Positions 53,957 through 62,198 of a stretch of DNA of 64,000 nucleotides are shown here, piece by piece; positions within the stretch are counted from its first letter, which is position 1; each line of letters starts with the position of its first letter. Source of the DNA: Glutamicibacter arilaitensis Re117 (lineage in GTDB: Bacteria > Actinomycetota > Actinomycetes > Actinomycetales > Micrococcaceae); NCBI RefSeq assembly GCF_000197735.1, contig NC_014550.1, positions 3,472,001 to 3,536,000 on the forward strand, in the 5' to 3' direction. The notes under the pieces were generated by a model. That model worked only from the letters and a program-made list of their open reading frames with translations, did not search any database and had not been told where the DNA came from. A program made the translations under genes and the position numbers.

Positions 53957-55418
53957 CATCACCATGCCACTAATTAGCGCTTCCCATGCAGGTTCCAGAA
54001 TCGAACACGATCTCATTGGAAACTACGCAATCCCCAGCTATGCGTACTACGGTGTGCACACGGCCCGTGCCGCCGAGAACTTCCAGCTCAGCGGATCGGT
54101 GCTCAGTTCGCAGCCCGTCTTCATTGCTGCTCTGGCCGCCGTTAAGCAGGCCGCCGCGATCGCAAATAAAGCCACCGGGCAGCTGAGTGCTGAGAAGGCA
54201 GATGCAATCATCTTGGCTTGTGACGAAATACGCTCAGGAAAGTTACACGACCAGTTCATCGTAGACATGATCCAAGGCGGTGCTGGGACTTCGACAAATA
54301 TGAATGCCAACGAGGTTGTCGCCAACCGGGCTTTGGAACATCTTGGCTACAAAAGGGGCCAATACGAGTTCCTTCATCCGCTCCAAGACGTAAACATGGG
54401 TCAGAGTACGAATGATGTGTTCCCGACAGCGCTCAAGCTTGCGTTGGACAACCATATTCTCAGTCTCCTGGAGAGTTTGGCCCACTTGAGACGTGCATTG
54501 CAACGGAAAGCGGAAGAGTTCGCCAACGTCATCAAAATGGGCCGAACGCAGCTCCAAGATGCAGTACCGATGACACTTGGACAAGAATTCTTGGCCTATG
54601 CAGTAACTCTTGGTGAAGACGAGGCCCGGCTCCGCGAAGGACGCTTGCTGTTGCACGAGTTGAATCTCGGGGGCACTGCCATCGGTACCGAGCTGAACGC
54701 TCACCCAGAATACCGTGCACATGCAATCGACGCGCTTAGATCAGCTACCGGGATCGATAGCCTGGTATCGGCTGCCAATCTTGTCGAAGCAACTTCAGAC
54801 GTTGGAGTCTTCGTTCAGCTGTCTGGGATCCTGAAGCGTGTCGCGGTCAAATTATCCAAAACGTGCAACGATCTCAGGCTTCTGTCCTCAGGGCCACGTT
54901 CCGGGTTCAATGAAATCAATCTGCCAGCAAGGCAGGCTGGTTCGAGCATAATGCCCGGTAAAGTGAACCCTGTTATCCCGGAAGCGGTTAACCAGGTGGC
55001 TTTCGAAGTAATCGGTAACGATGTCACCGTGACATTGGCAGCCGAAAGCGGACAGCTCCAGCTCAATGCCTTCGAACCAATAATCGCCAGGGCACTCTTT
55101 GCGAATTTGCAGCAACTCGGTGCCGCTAGTCGAATGCTGGCAGATAAATGCATCGATGGAATCACTGCTAACAAAGAGTTCCTCGAACAACGCGTTACTG
55201 AGTCGATCGGGCTGGTTACTGCTCTCAGCCCACGAATCGGTTACGAGAATGCAACACGTATCGCTCAAGAAGCCCTGATCACTGGGCAAGGAGTGACCGA
55301 GTTGGTACTATCATCAGGGCTGCTAACTCAGCAGGAACTTGCGATTGTGCTGTCGGAGATGCTTACCGGTGCGGGGAGGCAATTCCAAGAAGGCCAATCC
55401 GCAGAAGCCACATTGTAG
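53943..55418 (+). CDS. aspA: Aspartate ammonia-lyase
   Basis: 491 residues, fumarase/aspartase superfamily. Converts L-aspartate to fumarate and ammonia. R-I-E-H-D-L-I-G start, G-A-G-T-S-T-N-M-N-A-N-E, G-Q-S-T-N-D-V-F-P-T and the signature G-S-S-I-M-P-G-K-V-N-P (about residues 334-344) followed by V-I-P-E-A-V-N-Q-V are aspartase-like (fumarases differ at several of these places). ATG at 53943 overlaps the dihydroorotase stop; 53964 is an alternative. Last step of the proposed pathway, feeding the citric acid cycle. Confidence 0.87.
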   Translation: MKAVDITMPLISASHAGSRIEHDLIGNYAIPSYAYYGVHTARAAENFQLSGSVLSSQPVFIAALAAVKQAAAIANKATGQLSAEKADAIILACDEIRSGKLHDQFIVDMIQGGAGTSTNMNANEVVANRALEHLGYKRGQYEFLHPLQDVNMGQSTNDVFPTALKLALDNHILSLLESLAHLRRALQRKAEEFANVIKMGRTQLQDAVPMTLGQEFLAYAVTLGEDEARLREGRLLLHELNLGGTAIGTELNAHPEYRAHAIDALRSATGIDSLVSAANLVEATSDVGVFVQLSGILKRVAVKLSKTCNDLRLLSSGPRSGFNEINLPARQAGSSIMPGKVNPVIPEAVNQVAFEVIGNDVTVTLAAESGQLQLNAFEPIIARALFANLQQLGAASRMLADKCIDGITANKEFLEQRVTESIGLVTALSPRIGYENATRIAQEALITGQGVTELVLSSGLLTQQELAIVLSEMLTGAGRQFQEGQSAEATL

Positions 55419-55433
55419 TCCGCATGCAATTCA

Positions 55434-55472
55434 GCGACGTTGGCGAGATGAAGCGCATTTCGCCGACGTCGC
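55434..55472 (+). terminator. Hairpin after the orotate-type operon
   Basis: GCGACGTTGGCGA (55434-55446) pairs with TCGCCGACGTCGC (55460-55472) with one G-T pair, 16 bases after the aspartase stop. No strong T run. Confidence 0.6.
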
Positions 55473-55633
55473 GTCGAAAGGGTCTAGCTTGAGCAACCGA
55501 TATAAGACGAACACCGTCTGTGTCTCCTGTCGCTAGCTTGATCAGTACTCCGTTTCACCCACGTATTTGGGGAATTCACGAAACGGACTTGACTCTTGCA
55601 CCCTGACTTGGACGGCTTATAGATTGATGGACT

Positions 55634-56473
55634 ATGACCGACAGTTCACAGAAGAATCCGTCCATTACCCGCCGGTTGCCGTTGCTGGTCCTATGCGCAG
55701 CCTTGTTCCTTTCAAGCTGTTCGGCTCCAGCCCCGGAATCCGGCGACGTCCAGAAGCCAGTTTCCGACAGCACCAGGCTGGATAGCGTTGTTGAAACCGG
55801 AACGTTGAAGGTCTGCACCACCGGCGACTACCGTCCGTTCACCTACCTCGACCCGGATTCCGGGGAATGGTCGGGAATCGACATCACGATGGCGAAAAAT
55901 CTTGCCGAGACCATGGGCGTCGAACCAGAGTTCATCCAGACCTCGTGGAAAGACTTGATGCCGGACTTCCTCTCCAAGTGCGATATGGCAGTAGGCGGGG
56001 TTTCCATTTCCATGGAACGTGCCCAGCAGGCCTACTACAGCGAAGCCACGCTGGACGAGGGCAAGACGCCAATCACCCTGTGCGAGAACGTGGAGAAGTA
56101 CGACACGATCAAGGAAATCAACCAGCCCGGGGTCCGTTCCATCACCCCGATCGGCGGTACCAACGAGAAGTTCGCCGATGCGAATTATCCCGACGGTGAG
56201 ATCATCCGCTTCGAGGACAACAACAAGATCTTCGATGAGATCATTGCCGGGCGTGCCGACGTGATGACCACCGATGCCTCCGAAACTCGGTGGGTGGCCA
56301 ACGAGCACCCCGAGCTGTGTGCGGTGCACCCGGATAAGCCGTTCAATTTCTCCCAGAAGGCCTATCTGCTGCCGCTGGGCGATGACGAGTTCCAGGAGTA
56401 CGTGAACCAGTGGCTGAACATGGCCAAAAACGATGGGACGCTCGCGGCTGCCGAGAAGCCCTGGTTCGGCTAA
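55634..56473 (+). CDS. Lipoprotein cyclohexadienyl dehydratase-like protein (PheC type)
   Basis: 279 residues. Lipobox L-S-S-C near residue 29, then a periplasmic-binding-protein fold. T-T-G-D-Y-R-P-F-T-Y, F-I-Q-T-S-W-K-D-L-M, G-K-T-P-I-T-L-C, G-G-T-N-E-K-F-A and H-P-E-L-C-A-V-H-P follow PheC of Pseudomonas almost motif for motif. PheC converts prephenate or arogenate to phenylpyruvate or phenylalanine outside the cytosol. An amino-acid-binding role is the alternative. A decayed copy lies at 45142. Strong terminator follows. Confidence 0.78.
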   Translation: MTDSSQKNPSITRRLPLLVLCAALFLSSCSAPAPESGDVQKPVSDSTRLDSVVETGTLKVCTTGDYRPFTYLDPDSGEWSGIDITMAKNLAETMGVEPEFIQTSWKDLMPDFLSKCDMAVGGVSISMERAQQAYYSEATLDEGKTPITLCENVEKYDTIKEINQPGVRSITPIGGTNEKFADANYPDGEIIRFEDNNKIFDEIIAGRADVMTTDASETRWVANEHPELCAVHPDKPFNFSQKAYLLPLGDDEFQEYVNQWLNMAKNDGTLAAAEKPWFG

Positions 56474-56494
56474 CGGCCGCCAGAACATGACAAT

Positions 56495-56548
56495 AAGCCA
56501 GTGGCCACGCCTCGAACTCTTCGGAGCGTGGCCACTGGCTTCTTCTTT
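56495..56548 (+). terminator. Rho-independent terminator of the pheC-like gene
   Basis: AAGCCAGTGGCCACGC (56495-56510) is a perfect inverted match to GCGTGGCCACTGGCTT (56526-56541), followed by CTTCTTTTC. Confidence 0.85.
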
Positions 56549-56576
56549 TCCTTGAACTTGCCCGGACCCAGAACTG

Positions 56577-57350
56577 CTAATGCATGTGGCTGCCACCATT
56601 GATGTCAATGGTGGTGCCGGTCAGGTAGGAAGCACCTTCGGATGCCAGGAAGCCGATGACCGATGCGACTTCTCCAGTGGTTGCGGTGCGCCCAATGGGG
56701 ATCCCCGCGGCAATGGCCGCTTCCTGCTCGTCGGTGCTGCCAACACGGATGTTGGTATCCACAGCGCCTGGTGCAATCGCGTTGACGGTGACGCCGCTAG
56801 CCGAGATCTCACGGGCCAGCGCCTTGGTGAAACCGAGGATTGCCGCTTTCGCTGAGGAATAAGGGACCTTGCCGAAGACTCCGCCGCCACGTTGGGCTGA
56901 CACGGAAGACATGTTGATTACTCGTCCCCATCCACTCTCGATCATTTCCGGCAGGAATGCCTTGGTGACCAGGTACGTGCCCGTGGCGTTGACGTTCATG
57001 ATCTTGTTCCAGATATCCAAAGTCGTATCCAGGAAATCCACCGGGGAGGTAATTCCCGCGATATTCACTACGGCGCCGGCAGGAGGCAGCTCCCCCGCGG
57101 CGACGCGGGCTGCCACTGCCGCTTGTGCGGTGGCGACCGAGGACTCGTCGGCAACGTCGATCTCGTGGCCGAATGCCGGCACGCCAAATTCTTCTGCAAT
57201 CTCCGCGGCTACGCGCTCGGATGCGGAGTGGTCCAGATCCAGAATCGCTATTCCCCAGCCTTCCCGGGCCAAGTGCCGGGCGGTTTCGATGCCGATCCCC
57301 TGTGGCGAGGTGGCACCGGTCAGTACTGCAGTGCGCTGGATTTGATTCAT
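56577..57350 (-). CDS. SDR-family dehydrogenase (FabG-like)
   Basis: 257 residues from ATG at 57350. T-G-A-T-S-P-Q-G-I-G (cofactor; P-Q replaces the usual residues before G-I-G), V-N-I-A-G, catalytic S-S-V-S and Y-S-S-A-K-A-A, and A-P-G-A-V-D-T. The C-terminus G-G-S-H-M-H is histidine-tipped. Divergent from the MHS transporter-transketolase operon with two identical palindromes between, so it belongs to the same regulon and probably oxidises a polyol or hydroxy-acid to a ketose. Confidence 0.82.
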   Translation of the reverse strand: MNQIQRTAVLTGATSPQGIGIETARHLAREGWGIAILDLDHSASERVAAEIAEEFGVPAFGHEIDVADESSVATAQAAVAARVAAGELPPAGAVVNIAGITSPVDFLDTTLDIWNKIMNVNATGTYLVTKAFLPEMIESGWGRVINMSSVSAQRGGGVFGKVPYSSAKAAILGFTKALAREISASGVTVNAIAPGAVDTNIRVGSTDEQEAAIAAGIPIGRTATTGEVASVIGFLASEGASYLTGTTIDINGGSHMH

Positions 57351-57473
57351 AGGATTCCTGCTTTCAATACGGCTCGCCCGAACAACGATGAGGCGAACTT
57401 GGTGGTTGCGGCGCGCTGCCCTGGGCGAGAGCACCAGAAGTTTGTGGTGCACACCACGATAGTTTTGTTTACT

Positions 57474-57551
57474 GTTGACAGTCAACTGTTAAATTTCTTC
57501 TTGACAGGACTTGTGTCGACACTCACACTGCTATTAGTGTTGACTGTCAAC
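57474..57551. promoter_or_regulatory. Pair of GntR-type operators
   Basis: GTTGACAGTCAAC (57474-57486) and GTTGACTGTCAAC (57539-57551) are perfect 13-bp palindromes differing only in the central base, 65 bp apart, flanking the divergent promoters. A related imperfect copy precedes the GntR gene at 60940-60964. Confidence 0.7.
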
Positions 57552-57595
57552 AATGAAAGTTGCCCGCATCCCACAACTCACGAAGGGAGCCACCC

Positions 57596-58933
57596 ATGAG
57601 CAGTGAAGCTCTAGAAATGCGTGGCCCGATCCACGGCACCAAGGACGCCAAGCGCGTCGCCATAGGCTCCAGCGTTGGCGCCACCATCGAAACCTACGAT
57701 TTCATCGGCTTCGGCACCGCGGCCGCCCTGTATTTCGGCCACGCGTTCTTCCCGGGCACCGATCCGCTGCTCGGAACGCTGGCATCCTTCGCCACCTTGG
57801 GCGTAGGCTTCGCCGCCCGGCCCCTCGGCGGAATTATCGGCGGCCATCTCGGTGACAAAATCGGGCGCAAGCCGGTGCTTGTCACTTCGCTGATCGTCAT
57901 GGGCCTGGCCACTTTCTTCATCGGTTTGCTGCCCACCTATGAGCAAGTTGGCGTGCTGGCTCCAGCACTCCTGGTTTTTGTGCGCATCGTCCAAGGACTG
58001 GCCTTCGGCGCCGAATGGGGCGGGGCAATCCTGATGACCTATGAACACGCACCATGGATGCAAAAGGGCAGGTTCACCGGGATCGTCCAGTCCGGATTCC
58101 CGGTAGGGTTGCTGCTGGCCAATCTGGTGTTCCTGCTCAGCGTGCAACTGCCTGGCGACTGGGGCTGGCGTGTTCCGTTCCTTGCCAGCCTCCTGCTGGT
58201 CATCGTTGGATTGGTCATCCGCTCGAAGGTCCCGGAGTCGCCTGTGTTCGACGATGTCAAAAACTCAGGGCAGATCGTCAAGTCGCCGATTATGGATGTT
58301 ATCCGCACCGACTGGCGCAATATCCTGCGCGGCATCGGGCTGCGCATTGCCGAGACCGCAGGCTACGCGGTCTCCATCACCTACATGATCTCCTACCTGC
58401 ACACCACCGGCTTGGCGGCGAACTGGCAGACGCTGACCGCCTTGAGCATCGCCGCGGCCGTTGGCATCTTCGCGACCTACCGCTGGGGCAGGCTCACCGA
58501 CCGCGTCGGACGGCGCACCGTCTACCTATTCGCTTGCGCCTTTGCCGCGCTCTTCGGCATTCCGATGTTCCTGATGGTCAACACTGGCTCGTTCCTGATG
58601 ATCATTGCCACGATCGTGATCTCCTACGCAATCTGCCAGAACTCCATGGCCGGCGCCCAGGGTGCCTGGATCCCAGAGCTCTTCCAGGCCAAGACCCGCT
58701 CTTCCGGCGCATCGCTGGCCTACCAGATCTCAGCCATGGTTTCAGGTTTCACGCCATTCATCACCACCTTGCTCTTCATGCAGTTCGGCTGGATGGGCCC
58801 GGCCGCGCTCTTCATCAGCTACGCGCTGATCGGCTTGTGGGCGGCATTAGCCACCAAGGAAACCTGGGGCGCACGCGAACGGCGTCTCGCCGACCAGGCC
58901 ATCGCCGCGAATCCGCAGAAAAGCTGCGTCTGA
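57596..58933 (+). CDS. MHS-family MFS transporter
   Basis: 445 residues from ATG at 57596 (GAAGGGAG upstream). A-I-G-S-S-V-G-A-T-I-E-T-Y-D-F-I-G-F in helix 1 and G-G-H-L-G-D-K-I-G-R-K mark the metabolite:proton symporter family (ShiA/ProP branch). First gene of an operon with the two transketolase subunits, 53 bp before the next. Substrate is probably a small polar acid or sugar acid used by this cluster. Confidence 0.85.
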   Translation: MSSEALEMRGPIHGTKDAKRVAIGSSVGATIETYDFIGFGTAAALYFGHAFFPGTDPLLGTLASFATLGVGFAARPLGGIIGGHLGDKIGRKPVLVTSLIVMGLATFFIGLLPTYEQVGVLAPALLVFVRIVQGLAFGAEWGGAILMTYEHAPWMQKGRFTGIVQSGFPVGLLLANLVFLLSVQLPGDWGWRVPFLASLLLVIVGLVIRSKVPESPVFDDVKNSGQIVKSPIMDVIRTDWRNILRGIGLRIAETAGYAVSITYMISYLHTTGLAANWQTLTALSIAAAVGIFATYRWGRLTDRVGRRTVYLFACAFAALFGIPMFLMVNTGSFLMIIATIVISYAICQNSMAGAQGAWIPELFQAKTRSSGASLAYQISAMVSGFTPFITTLLFMQFGWMGPAALFISYALIGLWAALATKETWGARERRLADQAIAANPQKSCV

Positions 58934-58986
58934 CCCCGGGCAGCAACCCCGGACACCGACCCGTTGAATTCCTGAAAGGACTTCCC

Positions 58987-59871
58987 ATGGCAATTGCAGC
59001 CACCGACAACCAGACGCTGAATTTGGGCCAGCGCACCGAAAGGGTCCGCGACGCCGCCTACCGCATCCGCCACCACTCGCTGAACATGGGCGAGGTGCAG
59101 GGCCAAGGATATGTAGGTCAAGCATTGGGCGCTGCGGACATGTTCGCGGCCGTCTACGCGGACCAGCTGGACTTCCGTCCGGCAGAACCGGACTGGGAGG
59201 ACCGCGATCGCTTCCTGCTTTCCACCGGCCACTACGCCATCGGCTTCTATGCCGCACTGGCCGAAGCGGGCATCATTCCGGTCGAGGAGCTGGAAACCTA
59301 CGGTTCGGATGACTCAAGGCTTCCGATGTCCGGAATGTCCACCTACACCCCCGGCATGGAAATCTCCGGAGGCTCCCTGGGCCACGGCCTGTCCGTCGCG
59401 GTGGGCATGGCCCTGGGACTGCGCCACCAGAACAGGACCCAGCGGGTGATCAATTTCCTTTCCGATGGCGAACTGGATGAAGGCTCCACCTGGGAAGCGG
59501 CCATGGGTGCCGCCCACCACCAGCTCGGCCAGCTGACCGCCATGGTGGACATCAATGCCCTGCAGGCCGATGGCGCGACCGCCGGCGTGCTGCGCACGGA
59601 ACCGGTCACCGAGAAATGGGAAGCCTTCGGCTGGTACGCCCAGCGGATCAACGGCAATGACCCGCGAGCGCTGCTGCAGGCCTTCGACAACATCGCGGCC
59701 CAAGCGGCCCTCGCCTCGCGCCCCTCGGTCATCCTGTGCGACACCAAGGTAGGCCGCGGCGTTCCGCTGCTGGAAAACCGCGAGAAAGCCCACTTCATGC
59801 GCATTGAAGACAACGAATGGCAGATCTGCCGCGACCAACTCACCGAAGGCTTCGAAGGGAGCAACTCCTAA
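58987..59871 (+). CDS. Transketolase, N-terminal subunit
   Basis: 294 residues from ATG at 58987 (GAAAGGA upstream). Thiamine diphosphate domain: G-H-Y-A-I-G-F-Y, G-G-S-L-G-H-G-L-S-V-A-V-G, and the TPP motif L-S-D-G-E-L-D-E-G followed by N-A-L-Q-A-D-G. A stand-alone subunit needing the next gene. Split transketolases often serve specialised sugar catabolism rather than the pentose phosphate pathway. The stop directly abuts the next ATG. Confidence 0.88.
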   Translation: MAIAATDNQTLNLGQRTERVRDAAYRIRHHSLNMGEVQGQGYVGQALGAADMFAAVYADQLDFRPAEPDWEDRDRFLLSTGHYAIGFYAALAEAGIIPVEELETYGSDDSRLPMSGMSTYTPGMEISGGSLGHGLSVAVGMALGLRHQNRTQRVINFLSDGELDEGSTWEAAMGAAHHQLGQLTAMVDINALQADGATAGVLRTEPVTEKWEAFGWYAQRINGNDPRALLQAFDNIAAQAALASRPSVILCDTKVGRGVPLLENREKAHFMRIEDNEWQICRDQLTEGFEGSNS

Positions 59872-60864
59872 ATGTCTGCCACCGCTAAACCACGGCTGAA
59901 AACCTCGGCCATGATTGCCTCCTTCGCGGAGCCCGGCCAGAAGACCGCGCCAGCGCCTTTCGGCCATGCCCTGGCCAAGGCGGCCGAGCAGGATCCGCGC
60001 ATCGTGGGCCTGACTGCCGATCTGGGCAAGTACACGGATATGCACATCTTCGCCCAGCAGCATCCCGAGCGCTTCTTCCAGATGGGCATGGCCGAGCAGC
60101 TGCTGTTCGGGGCCGCCGCGGGCTTCGCCGAAACCGGCATGATCCCCTTTGCTTCCACCTATTCGGTGTTCGCGGCCCGGCGGGCCTATGACTTCCTGTG
60201 CCTGGATATCGCCGAGCCGAACCTCAATGTGAATATCGTGGGCGGCCTGCCCGGGCTGACCACCGGCTATGGCCCGAGCCACCAGGCCACCGAGGACATT
60301 GCCATCTTCCGCGGGATGCCGAACCTGACCATCGTGGATCCCTGCGATTCGGTGGACATCGAGCAATCGGTGCCGCAGCTAGCGGCTTGCGAAGGGCCAA
60401 CCTACCTGCGCCTGCTGCGCGGCAAGGTGCCTACCGTCCTGGATGAATACGACTACAGCTTCGAATTGGGCAAGGCAAAAGTACTACGCGGTGGACGTGA
60501 CGTCGTCTTCGTCTCCAGCGGCCTGATGACCATGCGCGCGCTGGACGCCGCGAAGGAACTGGCCAAGCACAACGTGGATGTTTCGGTGGTGCACTCCCCC
60601 ACAATCAAGCCCTTCGACTCGGAAACAGTCCTGAAGGAGGTCAGCGGGGACCGCCTGGTGGTCACACTGGAGAACCACTCGGTCATCGGCGGGTTGTTCG
60701 AGACCCTGGCTTCCACCATGATCCGCGGCGGGGTTTCCTCTAAGGTCATTCCCATCGGCCTGCCCGATGAATTCTTGAACGCAGGCGCGTTGCCGACACT
60801 CCATGACCGCTACGGGTTGTCGATCAGCGCGATTGTGTCCAAGGTCCTGGCAGCGCTTAGCTAG
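59872..60864 (+). CDS. Transketolase, C-terminal subunit
   Basis: 330 residues. Pyrimidine-binding and C-terminal domains: G-L-T-A-D-L-G-K-Y-T, F-F-Q-M-G-M-A-E-Q (conserved glutamate activating TPP), P-F-A-S-T-Y-S-V-F and G-P-S-H-Q-A-T-E-D. An N-terminal extension of about 25 residues is present. No kinase, isomerase or aldolase lies beside it, so the ketose split by this enzyme is unknown. Confidence 0.88.
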   Translation: MSATAKPRLKTSAMIASFAEPGQKTAPAPFGHALAKAAEQDPRIVGLTADLGKYTDMHIFAQQHPERFFQMGMAEQLLFGAAAGFAETGMIPFASTYSVFAARRAYDFLCLDIAEPNLNVNIVGGLPGLTTGYGPSHQATEDIAIFRGMPNLTIVDPCDSVDIEQSVPQLAACEGPTYLRLLRGKVPTVLDEYDYSFELGKAKVLRGGRDVVFVSSGLMTMRALDAAKELAKHNVDVSVVHSPTIKPFDSETVLKEVSGDRLVVTLENHSVIGGLFETLASTMIRGGVSSKVIPIGLPDEFLNAGALPTLHDRYGLSISAIVSKVLAALS

Positions 60865-60892
60865 ATCTGCCTCGATCATCTTGCTGATTCGT

Positions 60893-60930
60893 CTTGGGAG
60901 GGTGCAGTGCTCGCACTGCACCCTCCCAAG
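60893..60930. terminator. Perfect hairpin terminator
   Basis: CTTGGGAGGGTGCAGTGC (60893-60910) is a perfect inverted match to GCACTGCACCCTCCCAAG (60913-60930) across a two-base loop, 28 bases after the transketolase stop. Confidence 0.75.
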
Positions 60931-60939
60931 GCGCTAAAA

Positions 60940-60964
60940 TCAACAGTTAACAATCGACAGTTGA
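60940..60964. promoter_or_regulatory. Imperfect operator before the GntR gene
   Basis: A 25-bp stretch with TCAAC at the left end and GTTGA at the right, 23 bases before the start codon. Its half-sites match the GTTGACnGTCAAC palindromes at 57474-57551, suggesting autoregulation. Confidence 0.45.
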
Positions 60965-60987
60965 ATTCCAATCCCTAGGGGTGCTCC

Positions 60988-61650
60988 ATGGCCATCGCCG
61001 ATTCTTCCTTGGTAGGCCTTCGCAAGAAGAGCCTGCGCGAGCAGGCCCTGATTGCGTTGCGCCGTGCCATCACCACCGGCGAATTGCAGCAGGGAACCCA
61101 CCTGGTGGAAACCGAGCTGTCTGCGTCCATGCAGATCAGCCGGGGCACCTTGCGCGAAGCCTTGCGCCAGCTGGAGCAGGAGGGATTGGTGTCCGCCGGA
61201 GAACGCGGACGACTGTCCGTTCGCCACCTGGACAACAAGGAAATCCAAGACATCTTCGCGGTGCGCGCCTCGCTGGAAACCCTGGCGGCCACGACGCTGC
61301 TGCAGCGCGAAGACCTTACCGATGCGCTCGCGCAGCTGCGCGCCGCGGTCAGCACCATGGAGCAACTCGCGGGCCATGAAATCGAGGAGCGGATCGAAGC
61401 GGATCTCGAGTTCCACCGCACCCTGTGCCGGCTGTCCGAGAATGACACCCTGCTGCATGCCTGGGAGCAGCTTGAGGGCTCCATCCGCATGTCCATCATG
61501 TTCGGCGGCTACGAACGCGGGGTGCGCAATATGGATGTCGCACGCCATTTCAAGCTGGTGGACACCATCGAGGCTGGCGACAGCGCCGCAGTGAGCTCGG
61601 AAATCTCCGAGCATATGCGCATTGCCGCCGAAACCCTGATGGGCTCGTAG
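60988..61650 (+). CDS. GntR/FCD-family regulator of the transketolase cluster
   Basis: 220 residues. Winged helix at residues 10-75 (L-R-E-Q-A-L-I-A-L-R-R-A-I, then I-S-R-G-T-L-R-E-A-L-R-Q-L), FCD effector domain at 85-215 with D-L-E-F-H-R-T-L and late histidines. ATG at 60988 follows TAGGGGTG. Likely binds the GTTGACnGTCAAC palindromes and senses the substrate or an intermediate of the cluster. Confidence 0.85.
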   Translation: MAIADSSLVGLRKKSLREQALIALRRAITTGELQQGTHLVETELSASMQISRGTLREALRQLEQEGLVSAGERGRLSVRHLDNKEIQDIFAVRASLETLAATTLLQREDLTDALAQLRAAVSTMEQLAGHEIEERIEADLEFHRTLCRLSENDTLLHAWEQLEGSIRMSIMFGGYERGVRNMDVARHFKLVDTIEAGDSAAVSSEISEHMRIAAETLMGS

Positions 61651-62198
61651 GAATCTTCTGCGGTCTGCCCATCTCGCTCCTCGAGGTGTTTGTGTTACGC
61701 CTCGATGCGGCGGGGCCCAACCGGACTTGTACCGGTTACGGGGATACGGTCTGGGAAAGCTGGATCGGTCATCGAACAAAGCGTTCAGTCGCCCCTGACA
61801 ATGACGCCGGACGGGAACGTTGATCCGCGCCTTTTTCCACGTGCTGCCCCTCGACTGGTTACGTCGCCACCACGAACCACCAAGCGGAAAGTGATAGCAA
61901 CACGGATCCTTACTATCATTTTCTAAGAAAGTGATAGTAAGGGAAATTCATACCATCGCTTTGGAGGGACCCATAGCTGGCTCTCTTTACGCCTGGCCTG
62001 CGTTCAGCTCCCCTATTTTGAGGTGCCAAGAGCACTTCTGACTGCCGAAAATCCTCATATCTTCTCCGGTGCTGAAGTTCAGCGATCGAGATGACTTGGA
62101 CTCTGCGCAAATGAAAAAGCTCATCAAGAGCGATTTGACGCAAAAGCTTTTGCTATTGAGACCTCCCTGTCGTCCAGTGACCTAAGCCCAAGTGCACG
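61651..62198. other. Intergenic stretch at the start of the accessory end
   Basis: About 550 bases with no convincing gene. Near 62047-62165 the plus strand reads coding-like (K-F-S-D-R-D-D-L-D-S-A-Q-M-K-K-L-I-K), possibly the rest of a lost gene, but I recognise no family and see no start. The palindromes at 61886-61942 are listed separately. GC content falls visibly toward the HipBA locus. Confidence 0.35.
61886..61942. promoter_or_regulatory. Orphan operator-like palindrome and repeat
   Basis: CCTTACTATCA (61908-61918) and TGATAGTAAGG (61932-61942) are perfect arms of a 35-bp palindrome with one inner mismatch. A third copy of the half-site, GGAAAGTGATAGCAA, begins at 61886. No gene follows within 300 bases. 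Confidence 0.45.

Noticed and set aside
45661..55418. Reading the cluster as hydantoin or uracil degradation
   Set aside because: The amidohydrolase has dihydroorotase rather than hydantoinase motifs, there is no beta-ureidopropionase or dihydropyrimidine dehydrogenase, and aspartase plus PyrDK fit orotate.
61651..61800. A possible tRNA or attachment site at the edge of the HipBA region
   Set aside because: No cloverleaf or T-loop motif could be formed.
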